45,892 nucleotides of DNA from an uncultured bacterium (GTDB lineage Bacteria; Cyanobacteriota; Vampirovibrionia; Gastranaerophilales; Gastranaerophilaceae), in assembly GCA_949300515.1 (NCBI GenBank), contig CASGEP010000011.1, positions 1 through 45,892 on the forward strand, written 5' to 3'. How positions within the stretch are numbered: the first letter of the stretch is position 1; each line of letters begins with the position of its first letter. The notes under the pieces are model-generated. The model made no database searches, was not told the DNA's origin, and worked only from the letters and a program-made list of their open reading frames with translations. Of this stretch, positions 35,009 to 42,206 are shown in pieces. The translations under genes and the position numbers were made by a program.

Positions 35009-35849
35009 TTTTATAATCGAGGAGCACGTTAAAAAGGCGCTTGTTGAAGATATCGGATATGGTGACATTACAACGGATTCCGTCTGTGCTTATCTTGATA
35101 ATGATAAAATATTTCAGGTTTATTTAACAACGCGCTGTGACGGAGTTTTTTGCGGTGAGGACGTGTTTAAAAAAGTCTTTGAAGTGCTTGCAAAAGATAA
35201 AGTCACGGTTGAATTTTATTTCCATGACGGAGATGAGATTAAAAAAGGCGACAAAATAGCCAAAATAAGCGGTTTTGCACGGTATATTCTGACTGGCGAG
35301 CGCCTGGCTTTGAATTACGTACAGAGAATGAGCGCAATAGCTGCGATGAGCCGAAAATATCAGCTTGTTGCACAAAAATACGGCGCGCGTGTGGTAGATA
35401 CAAGGAAAAACACCCCTAATTTCAGGATTTTTGAAAAGTATGCCGTAAAAATCGGTACAGGTCACCTTCACCGTTTTAATCTGTGTGATTGCGTTATGCT
35501 AAAAGATAATCATATTGCGCTTCTGGGCGGGGATATAAAAAAGGCTGTAGAACTTGTAAGGGAAAATATTTCCCATGCCCATAAAATAGAAGTCGAATGT
35601 GATAATGTTTCGCAGGTCAAACTCGCTCTTGAAGCGGGAGCGGATATTATTATGCTTGATAATATGAGTATTGAGCAGATGAGAGAATGTGTTAAACTTA
35701 TAGACAAAAAGGCAATTGTCGAGGCAAGCGGCGGAGTTAATTTGTCTACCCTTGAAGAAATCGCAAAGTGCGGCGTGGATGTTATATCTACAAGCGCGAT
35801 TGTTGCGGGTGCCTCCACACTTGACCTTGCTTTTGACTATGTGAGCTAA
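34986..35849 (+). CDS. nadC: Nicotinate-nucleotide diphosphorylase (QPRTase)
   Basis: The 287-aa enzyme makes nicotinate mononucleotide from quinolinate and PRPP. Conserved blocks are EDIGYGDITTD, LTGERLALNYVQRMSAIA, VVDTRKNTPNFR, CVMLKDNHI, KIEVECDN, IIMLDNMSIEQM and VEASGGVNLSTL, all in family order and length. It overlaps nadB in a different frame by 23 bases, so the two are coupled, and shares a four-base stop overlap with the convergent flavoenzyme. Confidence 0.96.
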   Translation: MAKYLLNDFIIEEHVKKALVEDIGYGDITTDSVCAYLDNDKIFQVYLTTRCDGVFCGEDVFKKVFEVLAKDKVTVEFYFHDGDEIKKGDKIAKISGFARYILTGERLALNYVQRMSAIAAMSRKYQLVAQKYGARVVDTRKNTPNFRIFEKYAVKIGTGHLHRFNLCDCVMLKDNHIALLGGDIKKAVELVRENISHAHKIEVECDNVSQVKLALEAGADIIMLDNMSIEQMRECVKLIDKKAIVEASGGVNLSTLEEIAKCGVDVISTSAIVAGASTLDLAFDYVS

Positions 35850-37213
35850 ATTTTCTCCATCTGGCTTTTTAGTCTGTATGCCGCGGTAAGCAGTATATCT
35901 ATCGTTGAAGAATAGGGCGGGGCATATGGTAAGTCCAGATGTAAAAATTCATCTACCGTTAAGCCCGATTGCAGTGCCGCGGTTACGGTGTTTATCCTCT
36001 TGTTTACATCTCCCGTGCCTACACCCTGTGCACCGAGCAGTTTGCCCGTTTTTTTATCCGCCACAAGTTTTATTGTAATGTTTTCGGAATCTGGCATGTA
36101 ACCCGCTTTGTCTTTTTTTATAACCGTTGCGCTTATAGGCTGTATATTAAACCTGTCGCCCAATTTCGCTGCGTTTTCCTGTGTAATTCCGCTGAGCGCT
36201 ATTGTGTAGTTGAAATATTTTGTTATGGCGGACCCGAGCACGCCGTTAAACTTTTCATCAATCCTCGGGTCTGAATTAATGTTGATTGCGGCTACTCTGC
36301 CTTCTTTGTTTGCAATTGTTCCGAGAGGAAGATACATGGGGCGCTTTGTAATCATACATTTTACCTCTGTGCAATCCCCTGCCGCCCATATGTGTTTTAC
36401 GTTTGTTTTCATTGCCTCATCCGTTACAATGCCGCCTTTTGTGCCTATTTTAACTCCCGCATTGTATGCAAGCTCTACATTCGGTCTTACCCCCGAAGCC
36501 ACTACGCAAAAATCTGCCTCAAGCTCCAGCCCGCTTTTTGTTCTTAATTTTGAAAATTTTCCGTCCTCATCGGAAATAAATTCTTCAATCTCCTGATTGA
36601 AGTGCATATCGACCCATTGTCCGTCGCGCTCCAGTATGTAGTTTTTTATTAAATCGCTGAATTCATAATCAAATACACCCATTAAGCGTGAGTGATTTTC
36701 AACGACACTGACGCTTAAGCCGTTGTGCACAAAAGCTTCAAGCAGCTCTATTCCGATGTAGCCTCCGCCCACGATAATTACGCGCTTTGCGTTTTGCATT
36801 GCTTCTTTAATTTTTATCCCGTCGCATACGCGCCTTAGAAAATATACGCCGTTCATATTAATATTTTTAATATTCGGAACAAACGGTTTTGCGCCGGTGC
36901 AGATTACAAGCTCGTCATAGTAGACTTCTTTATCGTTGATTATTACACATTTTTTCTCCGGAAGTATTTTTTGCGCTTTATGATTTAAAAATACTTTTAT
37001 TCCCTGTTTTTCAAAATCCTCGGGTGTTCTTATTATGAGCTGATTAATACTTTTTACCGTTCCCTCAATAAAATACGGCAACCCGCAGGCACTGTATGAA
37101 ATTAGATTTTCATCAGTGTACATTTCAATTACATTATCAGGATTTATTCTTTTTGCTTTTGCGGCTGTCTTTGGACCTGCTGCGCTTCCGCCGATGATTA
37201 CAATTTTTTTCAT
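35846..37213 (-). CDS. CoA-disulfide reductase / NADH oxidase-type flavoenzyme
   Basis: The 455-aa pyridine-nucleotide-disulfide oxidoreductase starts KIVIIGGSAAGPKTAAKAKR and carries the single active-site cysteine in SYSACGLPYFI (Cys43), as in CoA-disulfide reductase and Nox rather than the CxxxxC of glutathione reductases. ICTGAKPFVP, the NAD motif IIVGGGYIGIELLEAF and AAGDC complete the two-domain core, with a C-terminal dimerisation domain and LPYAPPYSS. It likely handles thiol, persulfide or oxygen stress. The substrate cannot be fixed from sequence. It is divergent from rsmD by 32 bases. Confidence 0.88.
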   Translation of the reverse strand: MKKIVIIGGSAAGPKTAAKAKRINPDNVIEMYTDENLISYSACGLPYFIEGTVKSINQLIIRTPEDFEKQGIKVFLNHKAQKILPEKKCVIINDKEVYYDELVICTGAKPFVPNIKNINMNGVYFLRRVCDGIKIKEAMQNAKRVIIVGGGYIGIELLEAFVHNGLSVSVVENHSRLMGVFDYEFSDLIKNYILERDGQWVDMHFNQEIEEFISDEDGKFSKLRTKSGLELEADFCVVASGVRPNVELAYNAGVKIGTKGGIVTDEAMKTNVKHIWAAGDCTEVKCMITKRPMYLPLGTIANKEGRVAAININSDPRIDEKFNGVLGSAITKYFNYTIALSGITQENAAKLGDRFNIQPISATVIKKDKAGYMPDSENITIKLVADKKTGKLLGAQGVGTGDVNKRINTVTAALQSGLTVDEFLHLDLPYAPPYSSTIDILLTAAYRLKSQMEKI

Positions 37214-37245
37214 GATATTATGATGATGTAGGGAATAAAAATAAA

Positions 37246-37788
37246 ATGCAACTTACAGGCGGGCAATATAAAGGCAGAAAAGTGGCTACCCCCAAAGGGG
37301 TGCGCCCCACACTGAGCAACGTTCGCGAGAGCGTTTTTAGTGTGCTGTACTCATATTTTGGCGATTTTTGCGGCAAAAACTTTCTGGATTTGTTTCTGGG
37401 AAGTGCAATAATGACTCTTGAGGCGCTTTCGCGCGGCTTTAGCACAGTTTCTTTCGAAATAAATCCTCAGGTAATAAGGTGCGCAAAAGATAACGCAAAA
37501 AGCCTCGGTGTTAAGCCTGTAATAATAAAAGCAGACTCGCTGAGTGCTTCTGTCAAACTGGAGTGTAAATTCAGCGTAATTTACGCCGATCCGCCCTGGG
37601 ATTATTCATATACTGACATTTTTAAATGCTGTGAAAAGCTTCTTTTAAGCGACGGTTTGGTAGTAATTGAATGTGACAAAAAGAAAAAGCCCGATGTGCT
37701 TTTGGAATTGGCTTCCTTTCACACGCTGGAGCTTTTTAGGGAAAAAAATTATGGTCGTTGTTGTCTTTTGTTTGTAAGGTTAAGTTGA
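37246..37788 (+). CDS. rsmD: 16S rRNA (guanine-N2) methyltransferase RsmD family
   Basis: The 180-aa class I methyltransferase modifies 16S rRNA G966. The start is clear: MQLTGGQYKGRKVATPKGVRPT with the VRES of the family. The SAM motif I reads DLFLGSA (48-54), where the common form is DLFAGSG, and the catalytic motif IV is ADPPW (114-118). LEALSRG is kept. AGGGAA precedes ATG 37246. coaD, a frequent neighbour, is absent. The 3' end overlaps the convergent EF-hand gene by nine bases. Confidence 0.9.
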   Translation: MQLTGGQYKGRKVATPKGVRPTLSNVRESVFSVLYSYFGDFCGKNFLDLFLGSAIMTLEALSRGFSTVSFEINPQVIRCAKDNAKSLGVKPVIIKADSLSASVKLECKFSVIYADPPWDYSYTDIFKCCEKLLLSDGLVVIECDKKKKPDVLLELASFHTLELFREKNYGRCCLLFVRLS

Positions 37789-38292
37789 CGAAGTAGAGGA
37801 GTAGTCGTCATTTTCTACATAATTTGAGATATTTGTAGCCTGAAATTTCGGATACTTTTCTTCCATTTCTTCAATTTCTTCATCCATACCGTATGCGGCT
37901 ATTTCCTGATTTGTTACTCTGCCGTTGCCGTCTTTGTCGATTTCCTGAAAATTAGACAACACTTCTTCAAGAGTAGAACTTGCACTTCCGCTGTAGCATA
38001 ACTGCATTAACTCTTCGTAGCTCAGACCGTTTTGCGAGAGCTTATTTGTGTACTGTTGTAAATCCGTGGCGCTTATTTTTCCGTCGCCGTCAGCATCAAT
38101 GCTTGAAAAATTCTGTGTCAGATAGCTTTGAAAACTTGCGTTTAAATTGTTTTTATTTACCTCATCAGACGGGTTTATAATCTGATCCAGTGTTAATCCG
38201 CCGGATGCGCCCGCGCTTAAAACCGCAAAGTTATTTGTAAGACCGTAAATGGCTTGTGCCATAAGTCCCTGACCGCTTAATCTTGTGCTCAT
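37780..38292 (-). CDS. Double EF-hand protein
   Basis: The 170-aa protein has no signal peptide. Two canonical EF-hand loops are visible: DADGDGKISATD (66-77) and DKDGNGRVTNQE (119-130), with all side-chain ligand positions filled, so calcium binding is likely. The N-terminal 60 residues are Gly/Ala/Asn/Ser-rich with a QAIYGLTNNFAVL segment, and the C-terminus is Glu- and Ser-rich. It is the distal member of a leftward cluster of acidic proteins from 40592, although the 58-aa gene at 38407 on the other strand intervenes. The function is unknown. Confidence 0.8.
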   Translation of the reverse strand: MSTRLSGQGLMAQAIYGLTNNFAVLSAGASGGLTLDQIINPSDEVNKNNLNASFQSYLTQNFSSIDADGDGKISATDLQQYTNKLSQNGLSYEELMQLCYSGSASSTLEEVLSNFQEIDKDGNGRVTNQEIAAYGMDEEIEEMEEKYPKFQATNISNYVENDDYSSTSST

Positions 38293-38371
38293 AATCTAAC
38301 CTCATTTTATAACCTAAAACAAATTTAATGATTTTCCGAAAAAAAGAAAACAACTTTTTGGATGAGTTTAC

Positions 38372-38400
38372 TTGTTTTGAATATTAATTAGTTGTAAAAT
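38372..38400 (+). promoter_or_regulatory. Promoter predicted to give a leaderless mRNA for the 58-aa gene
   Basis: TTGTTT (38372-38377) and TAAAAT (38395-38400) have a 17-base spacer. The ATG at 38407 lies six bases after the -10 box, where transcription would begin. There is no Shine-Dalgarno. Confidence 0.55.
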
Positions 38401-38406
38401 TTCACT

Positions 38407-38583
38407 ATGACCGAAAAAAGACAGTTTCTCGGAATAATGTTTGAATGCTGTAATGTATACGGCAGAATTTACAAAAACAAAGAGGGCACGGCCTACATCG
38501 GCAGATGCCCGAAGTGTTTAAAATCTGTTGTGGTTAAGGTCGGCAGTGAGGGTACGAGTAACAGATTTTTCAGAGCTTATTAG
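38407..38583 (+). CDS. Small putative zinc-ribbon protein, 58 aa
   Basis: A complete 58-codon frame starts at ATG 38407 and ends at TAG 38581-38583. The protein reads MTEKRQFLGIMFECCNVYGR, then IYKNKEGTAYIGRCPKCLKS and a basic strand, ending GTSNRFFRAY. Cys14/Cys15 and CPKC (34-37) could form one zinc site, typical of a small ribbon. I recall short proteins in other phyla with the same (F/V)xCCxVYxRIYxNxxGTAYxGxCPxC layout and a final RFFxA, which argues for a real conserved gene; this is memory, not a search. The stop overlaps that of the convergent EF-hand gene by four bases. Confidence 0.75.
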   Translation: MTEKRQFLGIMFECCNVYGRIYKNKEGTAYIGRCPKCLKSVVVKVGSEGTSNRFFRAY

Positions 38584-39311
38584 TATAAATCTTTTGCTCC
38601 GCTTTCATTTGTTGTACTGCCACCGTTTTCACTACGTTTTTTGTTAATTAAATTAAGTTCGTTTTCGCTGTAGAATTGTATTTTGCCATTTTCATCTTTT
38701 ATTATTTGGTTGTTTTCGTCGCGTTTCATTTCAGGGAGCATAACTTCGCCCCATATGACATTTGGATTTTTTATGTCGTTTATGCGGCACAGTTCGTCAA
38801 GATACTGTTGATAATCGCTGCTATAGAGTTCAATGCCTTCTACATGGGTGTCGATTATCCTTGATAAACAGTCATCGACCCCTGTTCCCCAGGGCTGCAC
38901 TTTTATTTTTTCATATACCGATTCGCTATCAGTGTCAGAGTCCTCTGTATCAGATACACTTGCTTCCTGTGCGCCGTCGTATATTGCGCCTAAAAGTGAG
39001 GCAAGCTCTTTTTCGTTTAACAGCCCGTCACCCTTATCCGCATCAGCAAGTCTTGAAAATACTTCAGTTTCGTCATCTTCGAGATAACCCTTTTCAATGG
39101 CATCTTGCATAAATTCGTCAAGGTCGACTTCGTCTTTTCCTTGCATGATTTTTTCTTCATAGTGTTCAATGAAGTTTTCTCTGCTTGCAAATACGCTTTC
39201 ATCATTGTGTGCTTTTTCATTTTCAATTACTTCTGCTGCTCTTTGGTTGAAAATATCTTTGTCTACTTTTACGCCTGCCAGTCTGGCATCATAGTTGAAT
39301 TCTGATGTCAT
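38580..39311 (-). CDS. Acidic EF-hand-like protein with an altered loop
   Basis: The 243-aa acidic protein has no signal peptide. Residues 90-102 read DADKGDGLLNEKE, an EF-hand loop with one extra residue between the third and fifth ligands, so calcium affinity is uncertain. A helical region (about 20-85) precedes it and a Ser/Asp/Thr stretch (about 112-130) follows; the C-terminal half contains KNPNVIWGEVMLPEM and a charged end. The segment NDESVF (36-41) also occurs, slightly changed, in the two upstream acidic proteins. AAAGGAAA precedes the ATG. No family assigned. Confidence 0.7.
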   Translation of the reverse strand: MTSEFNYDARLAGVKVDKDIFNQRAAEVIENEKAHNDESVFASRENFIEHYEEKIMQGKDEVDLDEFMQDAIEKGYLEDDETEVFSRLADADKGDGLLNEKELASLLGAIYDGAQEASVSDTEDSDTDSESVYEKIKVQPWGTGVDDCLSRIIDTHVEGIELYSSDYQQYLDELCRINDIKNPNVIWGEVMLPEMKRDENNQIIKDENGKIQFYSENELNLINKKRSENGGSTTNESGAKDLY

Positions 39312-39337
39312 TTTTTTGTTTTCCTTTATTTATATTT

Positions 39338-39748
39338 TTAAAACGGATTATTGTTTGTGTCGGCTGAAAAGTCCATGTCGTCGTTTTCATCAGATGTTAA
39401 ACTTGCCCCATTGTTGCTTTTTTCGTTTCTGTGTAAATTAAATTGTCCGAGTGTTTCATCTATTTCATCTTGTGTTACTATACCGTCGCCATCCATATCA
39501 AAATCGCCACCTATTTCTCGCATGGTTTCATCGTCAATTCCATAGTCTGCAAATGCACCCTCGGTAAATTCTATTGTAGAAACACCTTCTTCATCAAATA
39601 TGTCATCCGGCTCTATTTCTGACAAATCCATGCTGCTAATATCAAATATACTTGATTCTTCGTCATTTTCTGTTTTTTCTTGCCTTGCAGATTTTGCCTT
39701 TTCAATTTGCGACGGGTCAATACCTCTAATGTCGTTAATGTTACCCAT
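39338..39748 (-). CDS. Acidic single EF-hand protein
   Basis: The 136-aa protein, with no signal peptide, is rich in Asp and Glu. One canonical EF-hand loop, DMDGDGIVTQDE (84-95), has the full ligand set. The N-terminus contains TENDEESSIF (26-35), similar to VENDASIF in the upstream repeat protein. AAAGGAT lies before the ATG. Its 51-base leader ends at the same 165-bp repeat that also lies 51 bases before the repeat gene, so the two genes appear to be descended from one duplicated locus. The function is unknown. Confidence 0.75.
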   Translation of the reverse strand: MGNINDIRGIDPSQIEKAKSARQEKTENDEESSIFDISSMDLSEIEPDDIFDEEGVSTIEFTEGAFADYGIDDETMREIGGDFDMDGDGIVTQDEIDETLGQFNLHRNEKSNNGASLTSDENDDMDFSADTNNNPF

Positions 39749-39842
39749 ATTATCATCCTTTCTTTGACCAACAATATTTTTTATTTCGGCTCATATTTGA
39801 ATATACTTTATTTTTTGTTACAAAACGTAATAAAATACACAA

Positions 39843-39875
39843 AAATGCCCCGCTTTTTTGTTAAGCAGGGCATTT
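39843..39875 (-). terminator. Duplicated gatA terminator, copy 1
   Basis: AAATGCCC (39843-39850) and GGGCATTT (39868-39875) form a stem, extended by GC pairs past a C/A mismatch. A T-rich tail follows on the minus strand. It would stop leftward transcripts of the repeat gene. Confidence 0.75.
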
Positions 39876-39891
39876 CTAATAATGTTTTAAT

Positions 39892-39964
39892 CTAGTTTAG
39901 CTCTTGTTCCAAACTGTACGCAGCTTTTAAAATTGTTGCTTCATCAAGATTTTTACCGATTATT
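39892..39964 (-). pseudogene. gatA 3' fragment (last 24 codons)
   Basis: On the minus strand this stretch encodes the C-terminal residues of GatA, IIGKNLDEATILKAAYSLEQ and three more, then TAG. It differs from the intact gene by one synonymous base. It has no start and is a duplication remnant immediately behind the repeat gene. Confidence 0.9.
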
Positions 39965-40592
39965 ATACTAAGAAGTGTGCCCCACTATCTGAACCTGTTG
40001 AACCGCCACCGCCATCGTCATCTCGAGCACTACGATGTGTTCCTGTATCGCCATAGTCGTCTGAGAAGTCTGGCGACTCTATATTTTCATCTGAGTCATC
40101 TCGAGCACTACGATGTGTTCCTGTATCGCCATAGTCGTCTGAGAAGTCTGGCGACTCTATATCTTCATCTGAGTCATCTCGAGTACGATGTGTTCCTGTA
40201 TCGCCATAGTCGTCTGAGAAGTCTGGCGACTCTATATCTTCATCTGAGTCATCTCGAGCACTACGATGTGTTCCTGTATCGCCATAGTCGTCTGAGAAGT
40301 CTGGCGACTCTATATTTTCATCTGAGTCATCTCGAGCACTATGATGTGTTCCTGTGTCGCCATAGTCGTCTATGACTGGATGGTCTGGTGCTTCTAAGAC
40401 ATCGTCATCTAGTTCGTATAAATCGTGTGTGCAATAATCTTCTGCCTCAGATCCATCAGCTCGACAATCATTCTTGTTTTCGGTGTTAAAAATACTGGCA
40501 TCGTTTTCTACTTCTGTGCTATTATTGGATGTTTTGCCGCTTTCGTATGTACCATAAGCAACCTGTTTTGCATTAATGTTGATTTGTTCCAT
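39963..40592 (-). CDS. Acidic protein of five tandem 26-residue repeats
   Basis: The 209-aa protein has a 75-residue N-terminal part with no signal peptide (AYGTYESGKTSNN, VENDASIF, two isolated Cys). It then has five copies of a unit opening DDYGDTGTHRSARDDSDE and closing N/D-IESPDFS, beginning near residue 75; the last is truncated. A Gly-rich tail ends DSGAHFLV. One unit is 25 residues long. The very low DNA divergence between units implies recent expansion. No canonical EF-hand loop is seen, but clustered Asp could bind metal. AAAGGA precedes the ATG. The TAA stop is formed across the junction with the duplicated gatA tail. No function is assigned. Confidence 0.75.
   Translation of the reverse strand: MEQININAKQVAYGTYESGKTSNNSTEVENDASIFNTENKNDCRADGSEAEDYCTHDLYELDDDVLEAPDHPVIDDYGDTGTHHSARDDSDENIESPDFSDDYGDTGTHRSARDDSDEDIESPDFSDDYGDTGTHRTRDDSDEDIESPDFSDDYGDTGTHRSARDDSDENIESPDFSDDYGDTGTHRSARDDDGGGGSTGSDSGAHFLV
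40018..40371 (-). repeat. Five in-frame tandem repeats of 78 bp (one of 75 bp)
   Basis: Units begin at 40018, 40096, 40174, 40249 and 40327; the third is three bases shorter. Each starts with a TCATCTCGAG motif and differs from the others by only a few bases. The array lies wholly inside the 209-aa gene and encodes its 26-residue unit. Confidence 0.95.
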
Positions 40593-40643
40593 TGTGTTCC
40601 TTTCTTTTTTATTTTTGGATGTTTTTATTATCGTCGTTTTGTA

Positions 40644-40808
40644 AATATACTTTATTTTTTGTTACAAAACGTAATAAAATACACAAAAATGCCCCGCTTT
40701 TTTGTTAAGCAGGGCATTTTTAATAATGTTTTAATCTAGTTTAGCTCTTGTTCCAAACTGTACGCAGCTTTTAATATTGTTGCTTCATCAAGATTTTTAC
40801 CGATTATT
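40644..40808. repeat. 165-bp direct repeat, copy 2 (at intact gatA)
   Basis: This is the parental copy, continuous with gatA: it includes the last 24 codons, TAG 40736-40738, the terminator at 40687-40719 and a downstream TATATT box. It matches 39800-39964 at 163 of 165 positions. Confidence 0.93.
40687..40719 (-). terminator. gatA terminator
   Basis: AAATGCCC (40687-40694) pairs with GGGCATTT (40712-40719), extended by GC pairs. A T-rich tail follows on the minus strand, 17 bases after the gatA stop. Confidence 0.8.
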
Positions 40809-42172
40809 TGTAAGCCTATAGGCATTTTTTCACTGTCAAAACCGCAAGGAGTACTAAGTGCAGGTGCGCCAATTAAGTTTGCGCTGATTGTTGCAATATC
40901 TGTCAAATACATTGCAAGCGGGTCTTCGTTTCTTGAGCCTATATCAAAAGCAGTTGTGGGACAAGTCGGGGAAATTAAAATATCAACATCATCAAAGGCT
41001 TTGTCAAAATCATTTTTGACAAGTCTTCTTAACTGTTGAGCTTTTTTGTAATAAGCGTCATAATAACCACTTGAAAGAGCATATGTGCCAAGCATTATGC
41101 GCCTTTTTACTTCATCTCCGAAACCTTCTGCACGTGTTTTTGTGTACATTTCAAGAAGATTTTGTGCGTCTTTCGTTCTGTATCCGTATTTTACGCCGTC
41201 GTATCTTGCTAAGTTTGAACTTGCTTCTGCTGTTGCTACTATGTAGTAGATACCTATTGAATACTTTAAAAGCGGCAGGGAAATTTCTTTTATTGTTGCG
41301 CCAAGCTTTTCATATGTTTCAATAGCGTTTTCAATGGATTTTCTGACATCATCATTTACGCCTTCGCCCAGAAGTTCTTTAATAACACCGATTTTAAGTC
41401 CCCCAACACCGTCTTTTAGGGTTTTTGTAACATTGTCAACTTCTAATTTTAGTGATGTAGAGTCTTTTTCATCCCATCCGGCTATTGCCATATAAAGATT
41501 TGCAATATCTTCGACACTTCTGCCAAAGGGTCCGATTTGATCCAATGATGATGCAAAAGCAATCAAACCGTAACGGGAAACTCTGCCGTATGTGGGTTTA
41601 AAGCCGTTTATACCGCAAAAACTTGCAGGTAGCCTTATGCTGCCGCCTGTATCGGAACCAAGTGAAACTGTTGCCTCATAAGCTGCAACTGACGCTGCTG
41701 AACCACCGGAGGAGCCTCCGGGGACTTTGTTTAAGTTATGAGGGTTTCTTACGATTTTGAATGCGGAATTTTCGTTACTTGAGCCCATTGCAAACTCGTC
41801 CAAATTTGCTTTACCTACTATTGGCACAAGATTTTCTTTTAATTTTTTTGTAACAGTGGCATCATAGGGTGATACAAAATTTTCAAGAATTTTAGAACTT
41901 GCGGTTGTTTTTGAGCCAATCATGTTCATATTATCTTTAAGTGCAAGCGGGATACCTGCCATAGGCGGCAATTGTTCACCTTTTGCGATTTTTTCATCCA
42001 CTTTTCTTGCCGTTTCAATGGCTTGTTCTCTGGTAAGGGAATTGTATGCACCAATTTTTTCATCAAGATTTTCAATTTGTTTAAATGTTTCGCTCACCAG
42101 TTCAACAGCGCTTATCTCTTTGCTCAAAAGCGCTTTTCTCTGTTCTGCTGCTGTCTTTTTTAATAATTCCAT
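40736..42172 (-). CDS. gatA: Glutamyl-tRNA(Gln)/aspartyl-tRNA(Asn) amidotransferase subunit A
   Basis: The 478-aa amidase-signature enzyme releases ammonia from glutamine for transamidation of mischarged tRNA. The Ser-cisSer-Lys triad is intact: Lys79 (ALKDNM), Ser154 (PGGSSGGSA) and Ser178 (SDTGGSIR). CGINGFKPTYGRVSRYGLIAFASS and QIGPFGRSVED are also typical. A GGAG site precedes the ATG. gatB and gatC are not adjacent. Its last 24 codons exist in a second copy at 39892-39964. Confidence 0.96.
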   Translation of the reverse strand: MELLKKTAAEQRKALLSKEISAVELVSETFKQIENLDEKIGAYNSLTREQAIETARKVDEKIAKGEQLPPMAGIPLALKDNMNMIGSKTTASSKILENFVSPYDATVTKKLKENLVPIVGKANLDEFAMGSSNENSAFKIVRNPHNLNKVPGGSSGGSAASVAAYEATVSLGSDTGGSIRLPASFCGINGFKPTYGRVSRYGLIAFASSLDQIGPFGRSVEDIANLYMAIAGWDEKDSTSLKLEVDNVTKTLKDGVGGLKIGVIKELLGEGVNDDVRKSIENAIETYEKLGATIKEISLPLLKYSIGIYYIVATAEASSNLARYDGVKYGYRTKDAQNLLEMYTKTRAEGFGDEVKRRIMLGTYALSSGYYDAYYKKAQQLRRLVKNDFDKAFDDVDILISPTCPTTAFDIGSRNEDPLAMYLTDIATISANLIGAPALSTPCGFDSEKMPIGLQIIGKNLDEATILKAAYSLEQELN

Positions 42173-42177
42173 CGGCT

Positions 42178-42206
42178 TTGTGCTCCACTTTATTTTGTAT
42201 TACAAT
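42178..42206 (+). promoter_or_regulatory. Promoter predicted to give a leaderless YraN-family mRNA
   Basis: TTGTGC (42178-42183) and TACAAT (42201-42206) have a 17-base spacer. The ATG is at 42213, six bases after the -10 box, so the expected 5' end coincides with the start codon. Confidence 0.55.

Larger units (their letters stand above)
39800..39964. repeat. 165-bp direct repeat, copy 1 (gatA tail plus terminator)
   Basis: Positions 39800-39964 match 40644-40808 with two substitutions (39876 C/T and 39931-39932 region A/T) and no gap, an offset of 844 bases. The copy carries 24 codons of gatA, its stop, its terminator and a TATATT box. The match ends at the stop codon of the 209-aa repeat gene. 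Confidence 0.93.

Noticed and set aside
40018-40371. Regularly spaced repeats resembling a CRISPR array
   Set aside because: The repeats are contiguous 78-bp units without unique spacers, in frame with a gene, and no cas gene is nearby.
39977-40375. A 132-aa open frame on the plus strand across the tandem repeats
   Set aside because: It is the antisense of the repeat gene, stays open because the repeat unit is a multiple of three, and has no ribosome-binding site; the minus-strand gene has AAAGGA and an acidic composition like its neighbours.
39800-40808. An integrated mobile element flanked by direct repeats or att sites
   Set aside because: No integrase, transposase or terminal inverted repeats occur between the copies; the 165-bp repeat is a gatA tail plus terminator, which fits a tandem duplication better.
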